Source: an uncultured Saprospiraceae bacterium (lineage in GTDB: Bacteria > Bacteroidota > Bacteroidia > Chitinophagales > Saprospiraceae). Taken from it: DNA of 56,725 bases. The stretch spans positions 1 through 56,725 of the forward strand of contig CALFWW010000105.1 of the NCBI GenBank assembly GCA_937928575.1, given 5' to 3'. Shown in pieces: positions 28,667 through 38,824 of this stretch (its first letter is position 1; each line of letters opens with the position of its first letter). Under the pieces are notes generated by a model, which saw only the letters and a list, made by a program, of their open reading frames with translations, was not told the origin of the DNA and ran no database searches. The position numbers and the translations under genes are program-made.

Positions 28667-30439
28667 CTAAACTACTTCTTCCTTCACCACATCAATACTT
28701 AACTCCGTCAATTGCTCATCATCAATTGGAGAAGGTGCATCAATCATCATATCGCGACCTTGATTATTTTTAGGGAATGCAATGAAATCACGGATAGAAT
28801 TTTGATTATTCATAACAGAACATAGACGGTCGAAACCAAATGCGATTCCACCATGAGGAGGTGCACCATATTCGAAGGCACTAAGCAAGAAACCGAATTG
28901 TGCTTCCGCCTCTTCTTTGGTAAATCCTAAAAGATCAAAATTTCTAGATTGTAGTGCTCTATCATGAATTCTGATGGAACCTCCACCGATTTCAACTCCA
29001 TTGATGACCAAATCATATGCATCTGCACGTAATGCTTTCATCGTTTCATGATCACCATTCAACATTCGTTCTACATCTTCCTTTTTCGGAGAAGTAAATG
29101 GATGATGCATTGCATGGAACCTTTCTGACTCTTCATCCCATTCTAATAATGGAAAATCAACTACCCATAGAGGTTTGAAATCACCAGCTTTCATTAAGCC
29201 CATTTTGCGACCCATTTCAAGACGTAATTCGTTGAGTTGTTTTCTTGTTTTATCGGTTTCACCAGACAAGACAAAAATCATATCTCCTGCTTTCGCACCG
29301 AAGTGTTCGCCCCATTTTTTCAATTGTTCTTCATCGTAGAATTTTCCAACAGAAGATTTGATACTACCATCCTTCCCAAATTTGACATACACCAAACCTT
29401 TGGCACCGATTTGTGGACGTTGCATCCATTCAGTTAACTTCTTGATGTCTTTATTGGAATAATTGTCTGCAATTCCAGGACAACAAATTCCGACCACCAA
29501 TTCTGCTTCGTCAAAAACTTTGAAGTCTTGTCCTTTAACTAGGTCATTGATTTCACGAAACTCCATACCAAAACGGACATCTGGCTTATCAGATCCATAA
29601 CGCAACATCGCTTCATCATAAGTCATTCGTGGAAAATCTTCCATTTCCAATCCTAATGTTTCTTTGAACAAATGCTTAGTCAAACCTTCAAATGTATTCA
29701 AAATTTCTTCTTGAGTTACGAAAGACATCTCACAATCTATTTGCGTAAATTCAGGTTGACGATCGGCACGCAAATCTTCGTCACGGAAACATTTTACGAT
29801 TTGAAAATATTTATCCAATCCTGACACCATCAAAATTTGTTTGAAAGTTTGTGGTGATTGTGGCAATGCATAAAACTGTCCTTTATTCATCCGACTTGGC
29901 ACTACAAAATCACGAGCACCTTCTGGCGTACTTTTGATCAAGAAAGGTGTCTCTACTTCTACAAAAGATTGTGAGTTGAGATATTTTCTAACTTCTAATG
30001 AAAGTTTGCTCCTGAAAATAATATTGTCTTGGACTGGTTTGCGACGAAGATCCAAGTATCTATATTTCATTCTCAAATCATCACCACCATCTGTTTCATC
30101 TTCAATGGTGAAAGGAGGTGTTTTAGATTGGTTCAAGATGTTTAGTGTTTTAACTTCAATCTCGATTTCTCCGGTTGGTCGATTTGGGTTTTTATTACTT
30201 CTCTCTCTTACTTTCCCAACGACTTGAATGACGAATTCTCTACCCAATTTGCTGGCTTTTTCAGCAAGTGGTTTGTCTTCTGTTTCATTGAAAACAACTT
30301 GAGTAATTCCATATCTATCTCGTAGATCGATAAAAGTCATGCCACCGAAATCACGGTTGGCGTACATCCAGCCTGACAAAGTAACTTCTTGTCCAACATG
30401 TTCAATTCTTAATTCTCCACAATTGTGCGAACGATACAT
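28667..30439 (-). CDS. aspS: aspartyl-tRNA synthetase
   Basis: 590 residues, the usual length for bacterial AspRS. An N-terminal OB-fold anticodon-binding domain ([20 protein letters not shown]) precedes the class II catalytic domain. Motif 2 is [18 protein letters not shown] and motif 3 is GIAFGFDRL. The bacterial GAD insertion domain lies between them (about 290-420). It charges tRNA-Asp in the cytoplasm. Its 3' end abuts the Uma2 remnant on the opposite strand; upstream is a repeat-rich gap. Confidence 0.97.
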   Translation of the reverse strand: MYRSHNCGELRIEHVGQEVTLSGWMYANRDFGGMTFIDLRDRYGITQVVFNETEDKPLAEKASKLGREFVIQVVGKVRERSNKNPNRPTGEIEIEVKTLNILNQSKTPPFTIEDETDGGDDLRMKYRYLDLRRKPVQDNIIFRSKLSLEVRKYLNSQSFVEVETPFLIKSTPEGARDFVVPSRMNKGQFYALPQSPQTFKQILMVSGLDKYFQIVKCFRDEDLRADRQPEFTQIDCEMSFVTQEEILNTFEGLTKHLFKETLGLEMEDFPRMTYDEAMLRYGSDKPDVRFGMEFREINDLVKGQDFKVFDEAELVVGICCPGIADNYSNKDIKKLTEWMQRPQIGAKGLVYVKFGKDGSIKSSVGKFYDEEQLKKWGEHFGAKAGDMIFVLSGETDKTRKQLNELRLEMGRKMGLMKAGDFKPLWVVDFPLLEWDEESERFHAMHHPFTSPKKEDVERMLNGDHETMKALRADAYDLVINGVEIGGGSIRIHDRALQSRNFDLLGFTKEEAEAQFGFLLSAFEYGAPPHGGIAFGFDRLCSVMNNQNSIRDFIAFPKNNQGRDMMIDAPSPIDDEQLTELSIDVVKEEVV

Positions 30440-30599
30440 AATCTTTTTGTTTGATATTTATACGGAATGTAAAAGTAAAGGTTATTGTGGAAATATGCAG
30501 CTTTTTACCATAATTGGTGATTTGCTGGCAGAAGGTTAATCTAGCGTATGGGTTTTTCCTCGCGCAGATTTCGCGGATGGAAGCAGATGGAGAGCGTAG

Positions 30600-30679
30600 T
30601 TTTTTCACGCAGAAGGCGATGAAATCGCAGAAGAGGACGTTTGTGTTTCTGTGAATTCTGCGCTTTCTGCGTGAAAAAA
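30600..30679. repeat. 15-bp inverted repeat, possible terminator of the M12 peptidase gene
   Basis: TTTTTTCACGCAGAA at 30600-30614 is exactly complementary to TTCTGCGTGAAAAAA at 30665-30679. Between them are further partial copies of the CGCAGAA theme (ATCGCAGAAGAGG, TTCTGCGC). The repeat begins a few bases after the stop of the minus-strand peptidase gene, so the transcript could fold there and end in the T run, though the loop of about 50 nt is long for a terminator. Similar CGCAGA-rich sequences are common dispersed repeats in this phylum. Confidence 0.6.
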
Positions 30680-30685
30680 ATTATA

Positions 30686-32902
30686 TTATCGTTGGATAAC
30701 GACTCTTTTCGTTACTACTTTATTTTCAATAATCATTTTCAAGAAATAGACACCGTTAGAAATAATGGATACATCTAACTGTGTGTTTCCGTTACTCATT
30801 TCTATTGCTCTATTCTCAATCACAATTTTCCCTTGAACATCTAGCAATTGCATTGTTGCATTTCCACCTAGCGAATTGAAATTGATATTTAAAACATTGG
30901 TCGTTGGGTTTGGGAACAACTCGATTTGCTTGGCTAATGTCTCTGATGTTGAAACCTCAGTTGGACCTTGATTGATTTTAAATTTCTGGTTACTGATATC
31001 AAAGAAATAATTGTCATGTGCTTTCACCATAATTCTTGCTTTCACAGTAACAGAATCTGGAACAATAACAGTAGTGACACCATCATTAGGAGTGTTTTCT
31101 TTCAATAAGAAATTAAACTTATTTCCGTTGCTATAAGATAAGTAGATATCAACAGTTTCGCAGTTAACGGGTGCAGCAGTAGTGTTCGCAACATCCCATC
31201 TTACCTCTTGTTCAGTATTGGTTTCCCATTCAATTCCATCATCTCCATTTGGTTCATTCAAAACAAAAGGGCCTGCATTTGCTGAAGATTCCAATGAAAT
31301 ATAATCCCAAGCCAAACCACCTGATCCAGGATGATTATCTCTGACGGTGATTGCAAAATCCAAGTCTCTGGATTGTGTTGGTAGCACTTCACGGATGGAA
31401 GGTGGCTGATTCAAAATCAAATCGATCATTCTTGGGAAAACTCTTGTTGGAGAATCTGTTGGGGGAAACGATCTAAATCTTGGTGCATTACCTGCAGGTG
31501 AACCAAGGGTCGAAGTGGGTCCTAAATTAAACTGTTCCCAACAATAAGAGAGATTATCATCATCCGCATCCGTCGCTTCTGCGGTCAACATAAAAGGAGT
31601 TTCAATCGGAATGAATTTCCCACCAGCAGGTGCTTCTACTTCAGGTGCTGTATTTCCTGTTGGAATATTATCTGAACAAGAGTTTTCAATCAAATCCATT
31701 AATTGAGTTGACTCCAAAATACTGATATGATTAAAATAGGGGTCACTATTTGACTTCACATTGTCTTGTCCGCATAATCCAGCGTAAGACATAATCGTAC
31801 TTCCACTACCAGGTTCGTATCCAGTTGCGTCACTTGCATTTCCTTGTTGACCATCACAACTATTCCAGCTGTGATTGGCACTAAACTGATGACCCAATTC
31901 GTGCGCAACGTATTCTTCAACAAACTCCTCTCCTTCTGCCGGATTTAAACCAGTCGCTCCCCATGCTTTGATATTGGAACAAAGCACACCTAAACCTGCT
32001 AGACCACCTCCTTGATTTCCGAAAACGTGTCCAACATCATAATTATTTTGACCAATTACTGCATTCAAATTTTGGACGTTTTCATCCAACATATCTCCTA
32101 GGCTTTCATTTGTATATGGGTCCGTATCAGGATCTGTGTAAATAATCTGATCATTATCTTCAACCAACAACATACGCACAGATATTTCATTTTCATAAAT
32201 CTGATTAATTCTATTAATCGCAGTGACGACAGCAGCCAACCCACCTTCAACGGTATTGTTGTGTTGAAAAGTATACTCTCCATTTGCTGCAACGGCAAGT
32301 CTCAGTGTTCTTAATTGTTCTCCAATACTTCCACGACTCATCACTGAATTTTCTGCAATATAATTTTGAGCCAGATCGCTTTGCATTACGTTACAAGTAT
32401 GGGGAGTAGCTGCAGCATCGATTCTATCTTTTCTGTAGAAACTTAAGAAGGTTGTATTTTCAGTGTTAGATTCCAAAGGGGTGATGTAGAAAACACCTTC
32501 TGTTGTGTTGCCATAAACTCTCATCCCTCTCGAAGTATAATCGATACGTACTTTGATTCTAGTGTTATCGGGATTATACCCAAAATAGGTTTTGAAATGC
32601 GGATATTTCAGAGCCAATCCTGGTTCCATAATTGGGGATTCAAAAATTACCAAATTTATCAACTCACCTGAAGGAGCAGGGATTGGAAAAAGCATTCCTT
32701 GCTCACCAGAAAATTCCATTGGTGCATTCGCCAATTTATTTTGAAGAATGGCTAGGTCAACATCATTTGCTGAAAAATTTTCGACGAAAGATACTTTTGA
32801 AAAATCGGCGGTTTGGTTTTTAGTTTTTGTCCACATTGATTGACCGAAAGTCAATTGAATAGTGGCCAGAACTAAAAGAGGTATTAGTACACAACGCTTC
32901 AT
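30686..32902 (-). CDS. secreted M12-type (reprolysin-like) zinc metallopeptidase with T9SS sorting domain
   Basis: 738 residues with signal peptide (MKRCVLIPLLVLATIQLTFGQ). After a propeptide-like region of about 195 residues comes the catalytic domain, with the zinc motif HELGHQFSANH: H334, E335, H338 and H344. The later SYAGLCG has the methionine turn expected of metzincins. A fibronectin/Ig-like region and a C-terminal type A sorting domain (IELFPNPTTNVLNINF... KRVVIQR) follow. It is therefore predicted to cross the outer membrane by the T9SS and degrade protein outside the cell. A minus-strand TATTTTTG box at 32950-32957 could be its -7 element. Confidence 0.9.
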   Translation of the reverse strand: MKRCVLIPLLVLATIQLTFGQSMWTKTKNQTADFSKVSFVENFSANDVDLAILQNKLANAPMEFSGEQGMLFPIPAPSGELINLVIFESPIMEPGLALKYPHFKTYFGYNPDNTRIKVRIDYTSRGMRVYGNTTEGVFYITPLESNTENTTFLSFYRKDRIDAAATPHTCNVMQSDLAQNYIAENSVMSRGSIGEQLRTLRLAVAANGEYTFQHNNTVEGGLAAVVTAINRINQIYENEISVRMLLVEDNDQIIYTDPDTDPYTNESLGDMLDENVQNLNAVIGQNNYDVGHVFGNQGGGLAGLGVLCSNIKAWGATGLNPAEGEEFVEEYVAHELGHQFSANHSWNSCDGQQGNASDATGYEPGSGSTIMSYAGLCGQDNVKSNSDPYFNHISILESTQLMDLIENSCSDNIPTGNTAPEVEAPAGGKFIPIETPFMLTAEATDADDDNLSYCWEQFNLGPTSTLGSPAGNAPRFRSFPPTDSPTRVFPRMIDLILNQPPSIREVLPTQSRDLDFAITVRDNHPGSGGLAWDYISLESSANAGPFVLNEPNGDDGIEWETNTEQEVRWDVANTTAAPVNCETVDIYLSYSNGNKFNFLLKENTPNDGVTTVIVPDSVTVKARIMVKAHDNYFFDISNQKFKINQGPTEVSTSETLAKQIELFPNPTTNVLNINFNSLGGNATMQLLDVQGKIVIENRAIEMSNGNTQLDVSIISNGVYFLKMIIENKVVTKRVVIQR

Positions 32903-33121
32903 AAGAAGTTAGATTTTTTCTAAAAAATGGATTAAACTTAAATTTAAACCAAAAATAAGAGGAATGCTTGGTAAATGTTGTCTCAATTTTGCCAATTGAT
33001 AATCTTTTACTCATTTTCTCTTGCACGATTTTAGCAAGGTTTGTTACAGTACTATGACAATATATCTATAACTGAAATCTATTTTTATCGTTTTATACAG
33101 AGGAATACGACATTAAGATAA

Positions 33122-34351
33122 ATGCTACAAGAATTTAAAATCATCACTGTTACACACAAGTCCATGAATGTCAAGGATTTGAACCAATTTGCTATTCAAA
33201 ATAGTGATGATAATAAAATTCTGGAGATCAAATTAAAAGACCTAAAAGCTCAGTTTAACATCTCCGAACTGTTTTATCTTTCCACTTGCAATCGTATTTT
33301 GTACTTTTTTTGCGCCAAATCCTCCTTGGATGAGCAATTTTGTCAAAATTTCTTTTCTCATATAGATGCTAATTTTCATTCTAAAAATCTTGAACATATC
33401 CAATATCTGGAAGGTGTTAATGCACTAGAGCATTTTATGGAAGTTGCAGCCTCCATTGATTCGATGGTTGTCGGTGAAAGAGAAATATTACGTCAGATGC
33501 GCAAAGCATATGAAAGTTGTCATGCAATGGAACTGACAGGAGACCATATCCGATTGGCAATGCGCAAAACAATTGAAACAGCAAAACGAGTTTACAACGA
33601 AACAAGAATCGGGGAACGTCCTGTCTCTGTTGTTTCTTTGGCGATTCAAAAATTATTAAAAACAGATCTCCAAAAAGATGCACGGATTTTATTGATTGGT
33701 GCTGGACAAACCAATTTGTTGGTTTCAAAATTTCTAACCAAACATCAATTCAAAAACGTAGTGGTCTTCAATCGTAGTTTGGCACCTGCCATGTCGATTG
33801 CAAAAGCCTTTAGTTCGGAAGGACATACCCTCAATGAATTGGAAGATTACAAATCTGGTTTTGATTGCCTGATTGCTTGTACTGGCGCACAAACACCTGT
33901 TGTAAATACTTTGTTATATAAAAATCTGCTTCAAGGGGATTCAACTAAAAAAGTAATCGTAGACTTGGGAGCACCAAGTGATGTTGACAATGATGTCATT
34001 ACGCATCATGATATCGATTTGATAGAAATTGATGGGTTGAGAGAATTGGCAGCGCAGAATATGGACTTCCGTAGAGCTGAAGTCTCACTAGCACAAACCA
34101 TCATCCATGAAGAATTAAATAATTTCCATAATCTTTTCCAACAAAGAAAAATTGAAAAAGCTTTACAGCATGTCCCGACACAAATCAAAGCGGTAAGAGA
34201 ACATGCAATCAATTCTGTTTTCAAAAAAGAGATCGCTGGCTTGGATTCGGAGTCCAAAGATTTGATGGAACGGATGATGGCTTATATGGAGAAGCAGTGT
34301 ATTAGTATTCCTATGAAGGCTGCTATTGAGAGTGGTGGGTCTTCGGAGTAG
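33122..34351 (+). CDS. hemA: glutamyl-tRNA reductase
   Basis: 409 residues, normal for HemA. The catalytic cysteine is C56 in LSTCNRIL. The family block VVGEREILRQMRKAYESC follows, then an NADPH-binding Rossmann domain (ILLIGAGQTNLLVSKFL) and a C-terminal dimerisation helix. It reduces Glu-tRNA to glutamate-1-semialdehyde, the first committed step of C5-pathway tetrapyrrole (heme) synthesis. Other hem genes, often next to hemA in this phylum, are not in the window; a repeat-rich gap follows. Confidence 0.95.
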   Translation: MLQEFKIITVTHKSMNVKDLNQFAIQNSDDNKILEIKLKDLKAQFNISELFYLSTCNRILYFFCAKSSLDEQFCQNFFSHIDANFHSKNLEHIQYLEGVNALEHFMEVAASIDSMVVGEREILRQMRKAYESCHAMELTGDHIRLAMRKTIETAKRVYNETRIGERPVSVVSLAIQKLLKTDLQKDARILLIGAGQTNLLVSKFLTKHQFKNVVVFNRSLAPAMSIAKAFSSEGHTLNELEDYKSGFDCLIACTGAQTPVVNTLLYKNLLQGDSTKKVIVDLGAPSDVDNDVITHHDIDLIEIDGLRELAAQNMDFRRAEVSLAQTIIHEELNNFHNLFQQRKIEKALQHVPTQIKAVREHAINSVFKKEIAGLDSESKDLMERMMAYMEKQCISIPMKAAIESGGSSE

Positions 34352-34378
34352 TGCTGTGCTGCACCACGGTTAGATACA

Positions 34379-34491
34379 CAAACGGTTGCACCATTTGTTG
34401 GCATTATATCATCCCTTTGGGATTTTTTGAGGCTTTTCTTTGGCAAACGGTTACACCATTTGTTGGCATTATATCATCCCTTTGGGATTTT
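34379..34491. repeat. 48-bp direct repeat, two copies 65 bp apart
   Basis: Copies lie at 34379-34426 and 34444-34491 and differ at one or two bases. Each contains ATATCATCCCTTTGGGAT, a sequence I have often seen in dispersed intergenic repeats of Bacteroidota. The unit includes the inverted repeat ATCCC-TTT-GGGAT. Directly after copy 2 comes GAGGACGCGAGGGAGGACGTG, linking it to the motif discussed under findings. Confidence 0.8.
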
Positions 34492-34522
34492 GAGGACGCG
34501 AGGGAGGACGTGGGGAGTGCAT

Positions 34523-35809
34523 TTAATATTTTCCTGATCTCGACGAAGTGGAATTTCCTATAATTTTCAAGAAAGATTTTTCTGATTTCCAATCTGTTTT
34601 AGATAGCGGTGGATTGTTGTAAAAACGATTTAGTAAATCAGCGTGTTCAATATGGACGATGCCGATATCTTTGGCTTTTACAAATCCTTCTTTCCCATTG
34701 GTTAAACGAATCAGAAAATAGGGAGTGATTTTTTTGGTACTTCCGTATTTATCAATCGTTTCAAAGTGCTTGATGACTTTCAGCTTTGTGAATGGCGTAA
34801 TTTCAAATAATCGATTACTGGAAAGTGAAGGTTCTTTGTAAACACTAGTATTGGGTATTTTACAACCTCCAACAAGATAATCCCGAGTTTCTGGATAAAT
34901 CAATTCGAAACCGTTTTTACGTTCATTCCAAATATAGGTGTAGGTCACAAACTCCATGCAACGTTCCATTGTCTTACTGGTCGACTTGACATCATTGCTT
35001 GCTGCATATTGGTCGCAAGAAACATAATCAACATACTCGACTCGAACGGTTTCATCGATGACTTCAATATATTTTGAAAAAGCAGGTGATGGGATTTGTT
35101 CGGAGTATTCCAACGTCATTTCCTCATTCAGAATTTCTACCATCGTGCCGGCTAGTACAGATTGTATCACAAAACTTTTCACATCCATATTATCACCGGA
35201 TGCAAATCTATTGGACTCCATGATGATTTCTGGAGAATTGTCGTTCGTCAAATCCAACAATTGCATATTGACAATCGACGTTTTCCCCATTTCACTTTGA
35301 CCAGCGATATTAACGAAAACAGATTTCCCTCGATCATTGGTAACAATTAAATAAGTTTCCTCATAAATTGGATTGAGATAATCTTGTTCATGAAAATTAT
35401 CATGACCTTTTAATTCGCCAATCCAGGTAACTGCATTTTCAAAACCGCTAGAAAATTTTGTTTTCTTTTTGTGGAAAGATTGGTATTCTTTTTTGACGGC
35501 AGTATCTTCCACTATCACCGCTATTCCATCGCCAAAAATCCAACCGGTCTTACCACCGCTACTTTTGATTTGAAACCATTTGAACTTTTGGTTTTGCGCA
35601 TCATCTTCGTGTTCGTAAAAAGTCTCACCAATTATTTCAAATAATTCTCCTTGCTGAAAATACACATTGGTGTAATTGCTGTACGAACTATCTGCATACA
35701 AACTCACTTTATTTAAGGAAGTGGCCACTCGTTTTTGAAAAATCAAATCAGAGGCATTCATTGTCACAGTGCCAACAAGTAAAAGGAAAAATGGAAGGAA
35801 TAACTTCAA
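34523..35809 (-). CDS. exported SH3-like-domain protein, function unknown (TTG start)
   Basis: 428 residues. The start is TTG at 35809, since a TAA lies three codons upstream and TTG gives a complete signal peptide (MKLFLPFFLLLVGTVTMNAS). An N-terminal bacterial SH3-like domain (about 30-95) ends in KWFQIKSSGGKTGWIFGDGI. A second SH3-like stretch near 320-395 includes LIRLTNGKEGFVKAKDIG. The middle part is unknown. SH3b domains usually bind peptidoglycan or protein ligands in the periplasm, so a cell-wall role is possible, but no enzyme domain is present. It reads towards hemA and ends next to the 48-bp repeat. Confidence 0.7.
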   Translation of the reverse strand: MKLFLPFFLLLVGTVTMNASDLIFQKRVATSLNKVSLYADSSYSNYTNVYFQQGELFEIIGETFYEHEDDAQNQKFKWFQIKSSGGKTGWIFGDGIAVIVEDTAVKKEYQSFHKKKTKFSSGFENAVTWIGELKGHDNFHEQDYLNPIYEETYLIVTNDRGKSVFVNIAGQSEMGKTSIVNMQLLDLTNDNSPEIIMESNRFASGDNMDVKSFVIQSVLAGTMVEILNEEMTLEYSEQIPSPAFSKYIEVIDETVRVEYVDYVSCDQYAASNDVKSTSKTMERCMEFVTYTYIWNERKNGFELIYPETRDYLVGGCKIPNTSVYKEPSLSSNRLFEITPFTKLKVIKHFETIDKYGSTKKITPYFLIRLTNGKEGFVKAKDIGIVHIEHADLLNRFYNNPPLSKTDWKSEKSFLKIIGNSTSSRSGKY

Positions 35810-35919
35810 ATCGCTTTAGAATTTATTAATTTAAAGTGTTTGTAAACTTTCTTGAGCTACTGGCAAGTTGCATAAAATAATCTTGTAATTCAAATACTAT
35901 TTACATCAATCATTCTAAC

Positions 35920-36813
35920 ATGAAACAACCACTTACTATTTTACTTTTTATTTTTTCAATAACTTTCGCCTTTGGTCAAGATTTCGATAAAGTTGAAATT
36001 ACTACTGAAAAGGTTTCAGACCATATTTATATGTTGACAGGTGCAGGTGGTAACATTGCAGTCTCGGTTGGTACTGATGGGGTCTTTATGATAGATGGTC
36101 AATATGGTCCTTTGTCGGAAAAAATCACAACTGCTATCAAAGCGATTTCCAATCAACCGATCCGATATTTGTTTAATACCCATTGGCATGGTGATCATAC
36201 TGGTGGAAATGAGAATTTTTCAAAAAAAGGAGCGACCATTGTTGCGCATGAGAATGTCCGTAATCGAATGAGTTCAGAACAAACGATTCAAGCCTTTGGT
36301 CGCAAAGTGCCTGCTTCTCCTGATGCTGCATTGCCTGCTATTACTTTTGAAGATGATATTTCTTTTCATTTGAATGGAGAGCAAGTTTATGCATTTCATG
36401 TCCACAATGCGCACACGGATGGAGATGCGATTGTTTATTTTATGACTAGCAATGTCATTCATTTAGGAGATACTTATTTCAATGGTAGATATCCATTCTA
36501 TGATGTGTCAAGTGGTGGCTCTATTGATGGGATGATCCAATCTGCCAATCAAGTTTTATTTCTAATCAATGAAGACACTAAAGTAATTCCTGGACATGGA
36601 AAATTATCCAATAAAAAAGAACTCACTGCCTACCGTGATGTGATGATGGAAGTGCGAGACATCGTCAAAAAAGCAATTGCTGATGGTATGACGATTGAAG
36701 CAATCAAAGCTGCGAATTTGACAAAAGCATTTGATGAGGAATGGGGACAGGGTTTTATTAAGCCAGAAAAGCTTGTTGATATTATTTGGACGGATTTAAC
36801 CAGAAATCAATAA
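35920..36813 (+). CDS. exported metallo-beta-lactamase-fold hydrolase
   Basis: 297 residues with signal peptide (MKQPLTILLFIFSITFAFGQ). The MBL zinc motif is NTHWHGDHTGG, with H88, H90, D92 and H93. A further metal aspartate is in IHLGDTYFNGRYPF and a histidine in VIPGHGKLS. The fold is intact and probably binuclear. The family includes beta-lactamases, lactonases and SoxH-like proteins, and the substrate cannot be told from sequence. The pattern around the third metal ligand (FNAHTDGD-like HVHNAHTDGD) is of the type common in periplasmic MBL proteins of unknown role, so I would not call it an antibiotic resistance enzyme. Confidence 0.85.
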   Translation: MKQPLTILLFIFSITFAFGQDFDKVEITTEKVSDHIYMLTGAGGNIAVSVGTDGVFMIDGQYGPLSEKITTAIKAISNQPIRYLFNTHWHGDHTGGNENFSKKGATIVAHENVRNRMSSEQTIQAFGRKVPASPDAALPAITFEDDISFHLNGEQVYAFHVHNAHTDGDAIVYFMTSNVIHLGDTYFNGRYPFYDVSSGGSIDGMIQSANQVLFLINEDTKVIPGHGKLSNKKELTAYRDVMMEVRDIVKKAIADGMTIEAIKAANLTKAFDEEWGQGFIKPEKLVDIIWTDLTRNQ

Positions 36814-36822
36814 ACTACTGAA

Positions 36823-37299
36823 TTAATTTTGCCGAATCTTTTTGTCATCTTGAGTCGGAAAACTTAATGCGCCACTACTATAATAGGTGCCGTAAGTTTT
36901 GGCACACGAATACACCTGAGCAATGCCACTCAATACTTGAGTTTGCGTCAATTCTTGTAAAGGATGGATAAAAGTTGACCACAATATATCTTCCCCGATC
37001 GCATATTTTGCATCTAGGGCTGAATGGAAATTTGCTTCCATACATTTTTTCATATTCGTATCGGTAACTTTCTCTGCTTCAACTATTGGAGAAATGATTC
37101 TCATTCGATTGTGAACTTCATCGGTTAAGCAAATAAAAATGGTTGAGTCTATTATAAAACGCCAATTCCCATGCACCCCTTCTACTTCATCACTTAATTG
37201 GTGAATAATATCGTGTAGTTTTTGATTGTCCATATCTTGTGCGTTTATATTGTTGCAAAATAAGAGCAATAAGAGCGGCAGGAAAATTATTTTGTTCAT
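36823..37299 (-). CDS. exported small protein, possibly YbjN/CesT-like fold
   Basis: 158 residues with a signal peptide (MNKIIFLPLLLLLFCNNINAQ). The mature part has alternating strands and helices, with MRIISPI in a strand followed by KCMEANFHSALDAKYAIGEDILWS, a pattern reminiscent of YbjN or type III secretion chaperone folds (a weak impression). It is convergent with the MBL gene, with only 9 nt between stops. Confidence 0.6.
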   Translation of the reverse strand: MNKIIFLPLLLLLFCNNINAQDMDNQKLHDIIHQLSDEVEGVHGNWRFIIDSTIFICLTDEVHNRMRIISPIVEAEKVTDTNMKKCMEANFHSALDAKYAIGEDILWSTFIHPLQELTQTQVLSGIAQVYSCAKTYGTYYSSGALSFPTQDDKKIRQN

Positions 37300-37583
37300 A
37301 GCATTTTATTGAGGATTCTCATCAAACATAATAATTCTTAATCACTAACTCAATCACCTTTATTGTTTTCTTTAAAAATACAGTTCAATTTGTCCGCTGA
37401 AATAGAAAACTTAACAACTATTGATTTTGTGATTGAATTGTTTGAATTAGTAATTCCACATCATTATACAAATTGTATTAGTCCAATCATATCATTTTGT
37501 AATAGGTACCGATTTAATTTCTAAATTAAAAAACAGGTTATTGATAGTTTTAATTTTTGTTATAGTTACCAATTTAAAGGAAT

Positions 37584-38009
37584 CTATTCCACAACCTCTC
37601 TTGCAAATTCCCTATATCGATTTTGTACATTTTCAATAACAATGTCTTTACTGATTTTGCCAGATTCAAATGCATTCATGTCCATGTTATAATCTCGAAC
37701 GTATTTATCACTCCAAATGACAAACTCCATAATTAAAGGAGCAAGATCAATCCCTTTTTCTGTTAACAAGTAAATATTTTCTTTTTTGTTGTTAGTCAAT
37801 TTTTGCTTGCTAATCACCTCTAGCATTTCCAATAATTTTAATCTGGAGGACAGTAGATTGGTCGCCACATTTTCATCTGAAGCGGCAAATTCTTTAAACG
37901 TTTTTTTGTTGTGCATCAACATATCTCGAACAATCAACAAGGACCACTTGTCTCCGATTAAATCCAAAGCCGAAGCAATTAAACAGGATGAACGAAATTT
38001 CTTTTCCAT
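37584..38009 (-). CDS. HxlR-family transcriptional regulator
   Basis: 141 residues, a winged-helix DNA-binding protein. The HxlR signature GDKWSLLIVRDML follows an early cysteine (C9) in SSCLIASALDLI; single-Cys HxlR proteins often sense electrophiles or disulfide stress. The recognition helix lies around NLLSSRLKLLEMLEVI. It diverges from the membrane-protein gene at 38102, and the 92-bp gap carries two palindromes of the same sequence theme flanking a promoter box, so it most likely represses that gene and itself. Confidence 0.88.
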   Translation of the reverse strand: MEKKFRSSCLIASALDLIGDKWSLLIVRDMLMHNKKTFKEFAASDENVATNLLSSRLKLLEMLEVISKQKLTNNKKENIYLLTEKGIDLAPLIMEFVIWSDKYVRDYNMDMNAFESGKISKDIVIENVQNRYREFAREVVE

Positions 38010-38023
38010 TAAAACCTAAAGTT

Positions 38024-38071
38024 TTACTTTAAATTGTAAAGTAATATGTAGTTTTGCTTTACAAAGTAAAG
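38024..38071. promoter_or_regulatory. two palindromic operators around a promoter box
   Basis: IR1 is TTACTTT-7nt-AAAGTAA (38024-38044); IR2 is CTTTAC-AAA-GTAAAG (38057-38071). Both are built from the half-site CTTTAC/GTAAAG or its near form ACTTTA. Between them, TAGTTTTG at 38049-38056 is a full TAnnTTTG box reading to the right, towards 38102. A regulator bound to IR1 would cover the -33 region, and one bound to IR2 would sit on the start site. The adjacent HxlR protein is the obvious candidate. Confidence 0.6.
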
Positions 38072-38101
38072 TTATCAAATTGTGATCTAAAATAAATAAT
38101 T

Positions 38102-38794
38102 ATGTTAGCAGGACATTATGCAACCGCTTTAGTCGCTTACCAAAAATACCCAAAAGGTACATTATTGTATTTTTTGTTTGCTTCTCAACTACAAGATTTA
38201 TTGTGGTTCCTATTTCATTATCTGGGATTGGAACGGACAGAACCAAGTGATGTGTTCAACACCACCTTGAGCAACATGGCCGTCAATATGTTGTATAGTC
38301 ACGATCTCATTCCGTTAATCGCCTGGCTAATCATTATATTCCTTATTGGAAAATTGCTTTTTAAAGATACCAAAGTTGGATTGATTGGAACCGCATTGGT
38401 ATTAGGGCACTTTGTGTTAGATTTCTTCTCTGGTCATCCTCATCATATTTTTGGGCTGGATACTGGCATGGTCGGACTTGGACTTTATGCGACCAATGTA
38501 TATCTGGCAATTGCTATTGAAGCAGTTACGATTGCAGCAATTCTTTGGTATTTCTTCAGTCAAGAAAATAAAAATGGAGTCAATCGTACCTTCAAGAACA
38601 AAGCATCGATTATTGGCTTATTTGTTTTCGGTATTGTTTTTATGCTAACGATTGCGACCAATTCTTTTAGAGATATATTCGGGATTCCGGAATTTGATCT
38701 TGGGTTCAATTCTAGTGTTCCTACTTTGATACTTACGTATTTGGGTATGATTTTATATTTGAATTATTTTGTTCCTAAGTTTGAGAAGGGGTAG
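38102..38794 (+). CDS. polytopic membrane protein, possible DUF457-like
   Basis: 230 residues with about six predicted membrane segments. Polar residues recur at helix ends: MLAGHYATA, SQLQDLLWF, SHDLIPLIAW, and GHFVLDFFSGHPHH. Spaced His/Asp residues like these occur in YdjM/DUF457 'membrane-bound metal-dependent hydrolase' proteins, which is the closest resemblance I see; it is a weak one. It faces the HxlR regulator gene across palindromic operators, which suggests it is the regulator's main target and may belong to a stress or detoxification response. Confidence 0.65.
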   Translation: MLAGHYATALVAYQKYPKGTLLYFLFASQLQDLLWFLFHYLGLERTEPSDVFNTTLSNMAVNMLYSHDLIPLIAWLIIIFLIGKLLFKDTKVGLIGTALVLGHFVLDFFSGHPHHIFGLDTGMVGLGLYATNVYLAIAIEAVTIAAILWYFFSQENKNGVNRTFKNKASIIGLFVFGIVFMLTIATNSFRDIFGIPEFDLGFNSSVPTLILTYLGMILYLNYFVPKFEKG

Positions 38795-38824
38795 AATTTG
38801 GAGACTACAATTCGACAAATCAAT

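Noticed and set aside
35920-36813. Antibiotic resistance beta-lactamase
   Set aside because: The MBL fold alone does not show this, and the surroundings carry no mobile or resistance genes.
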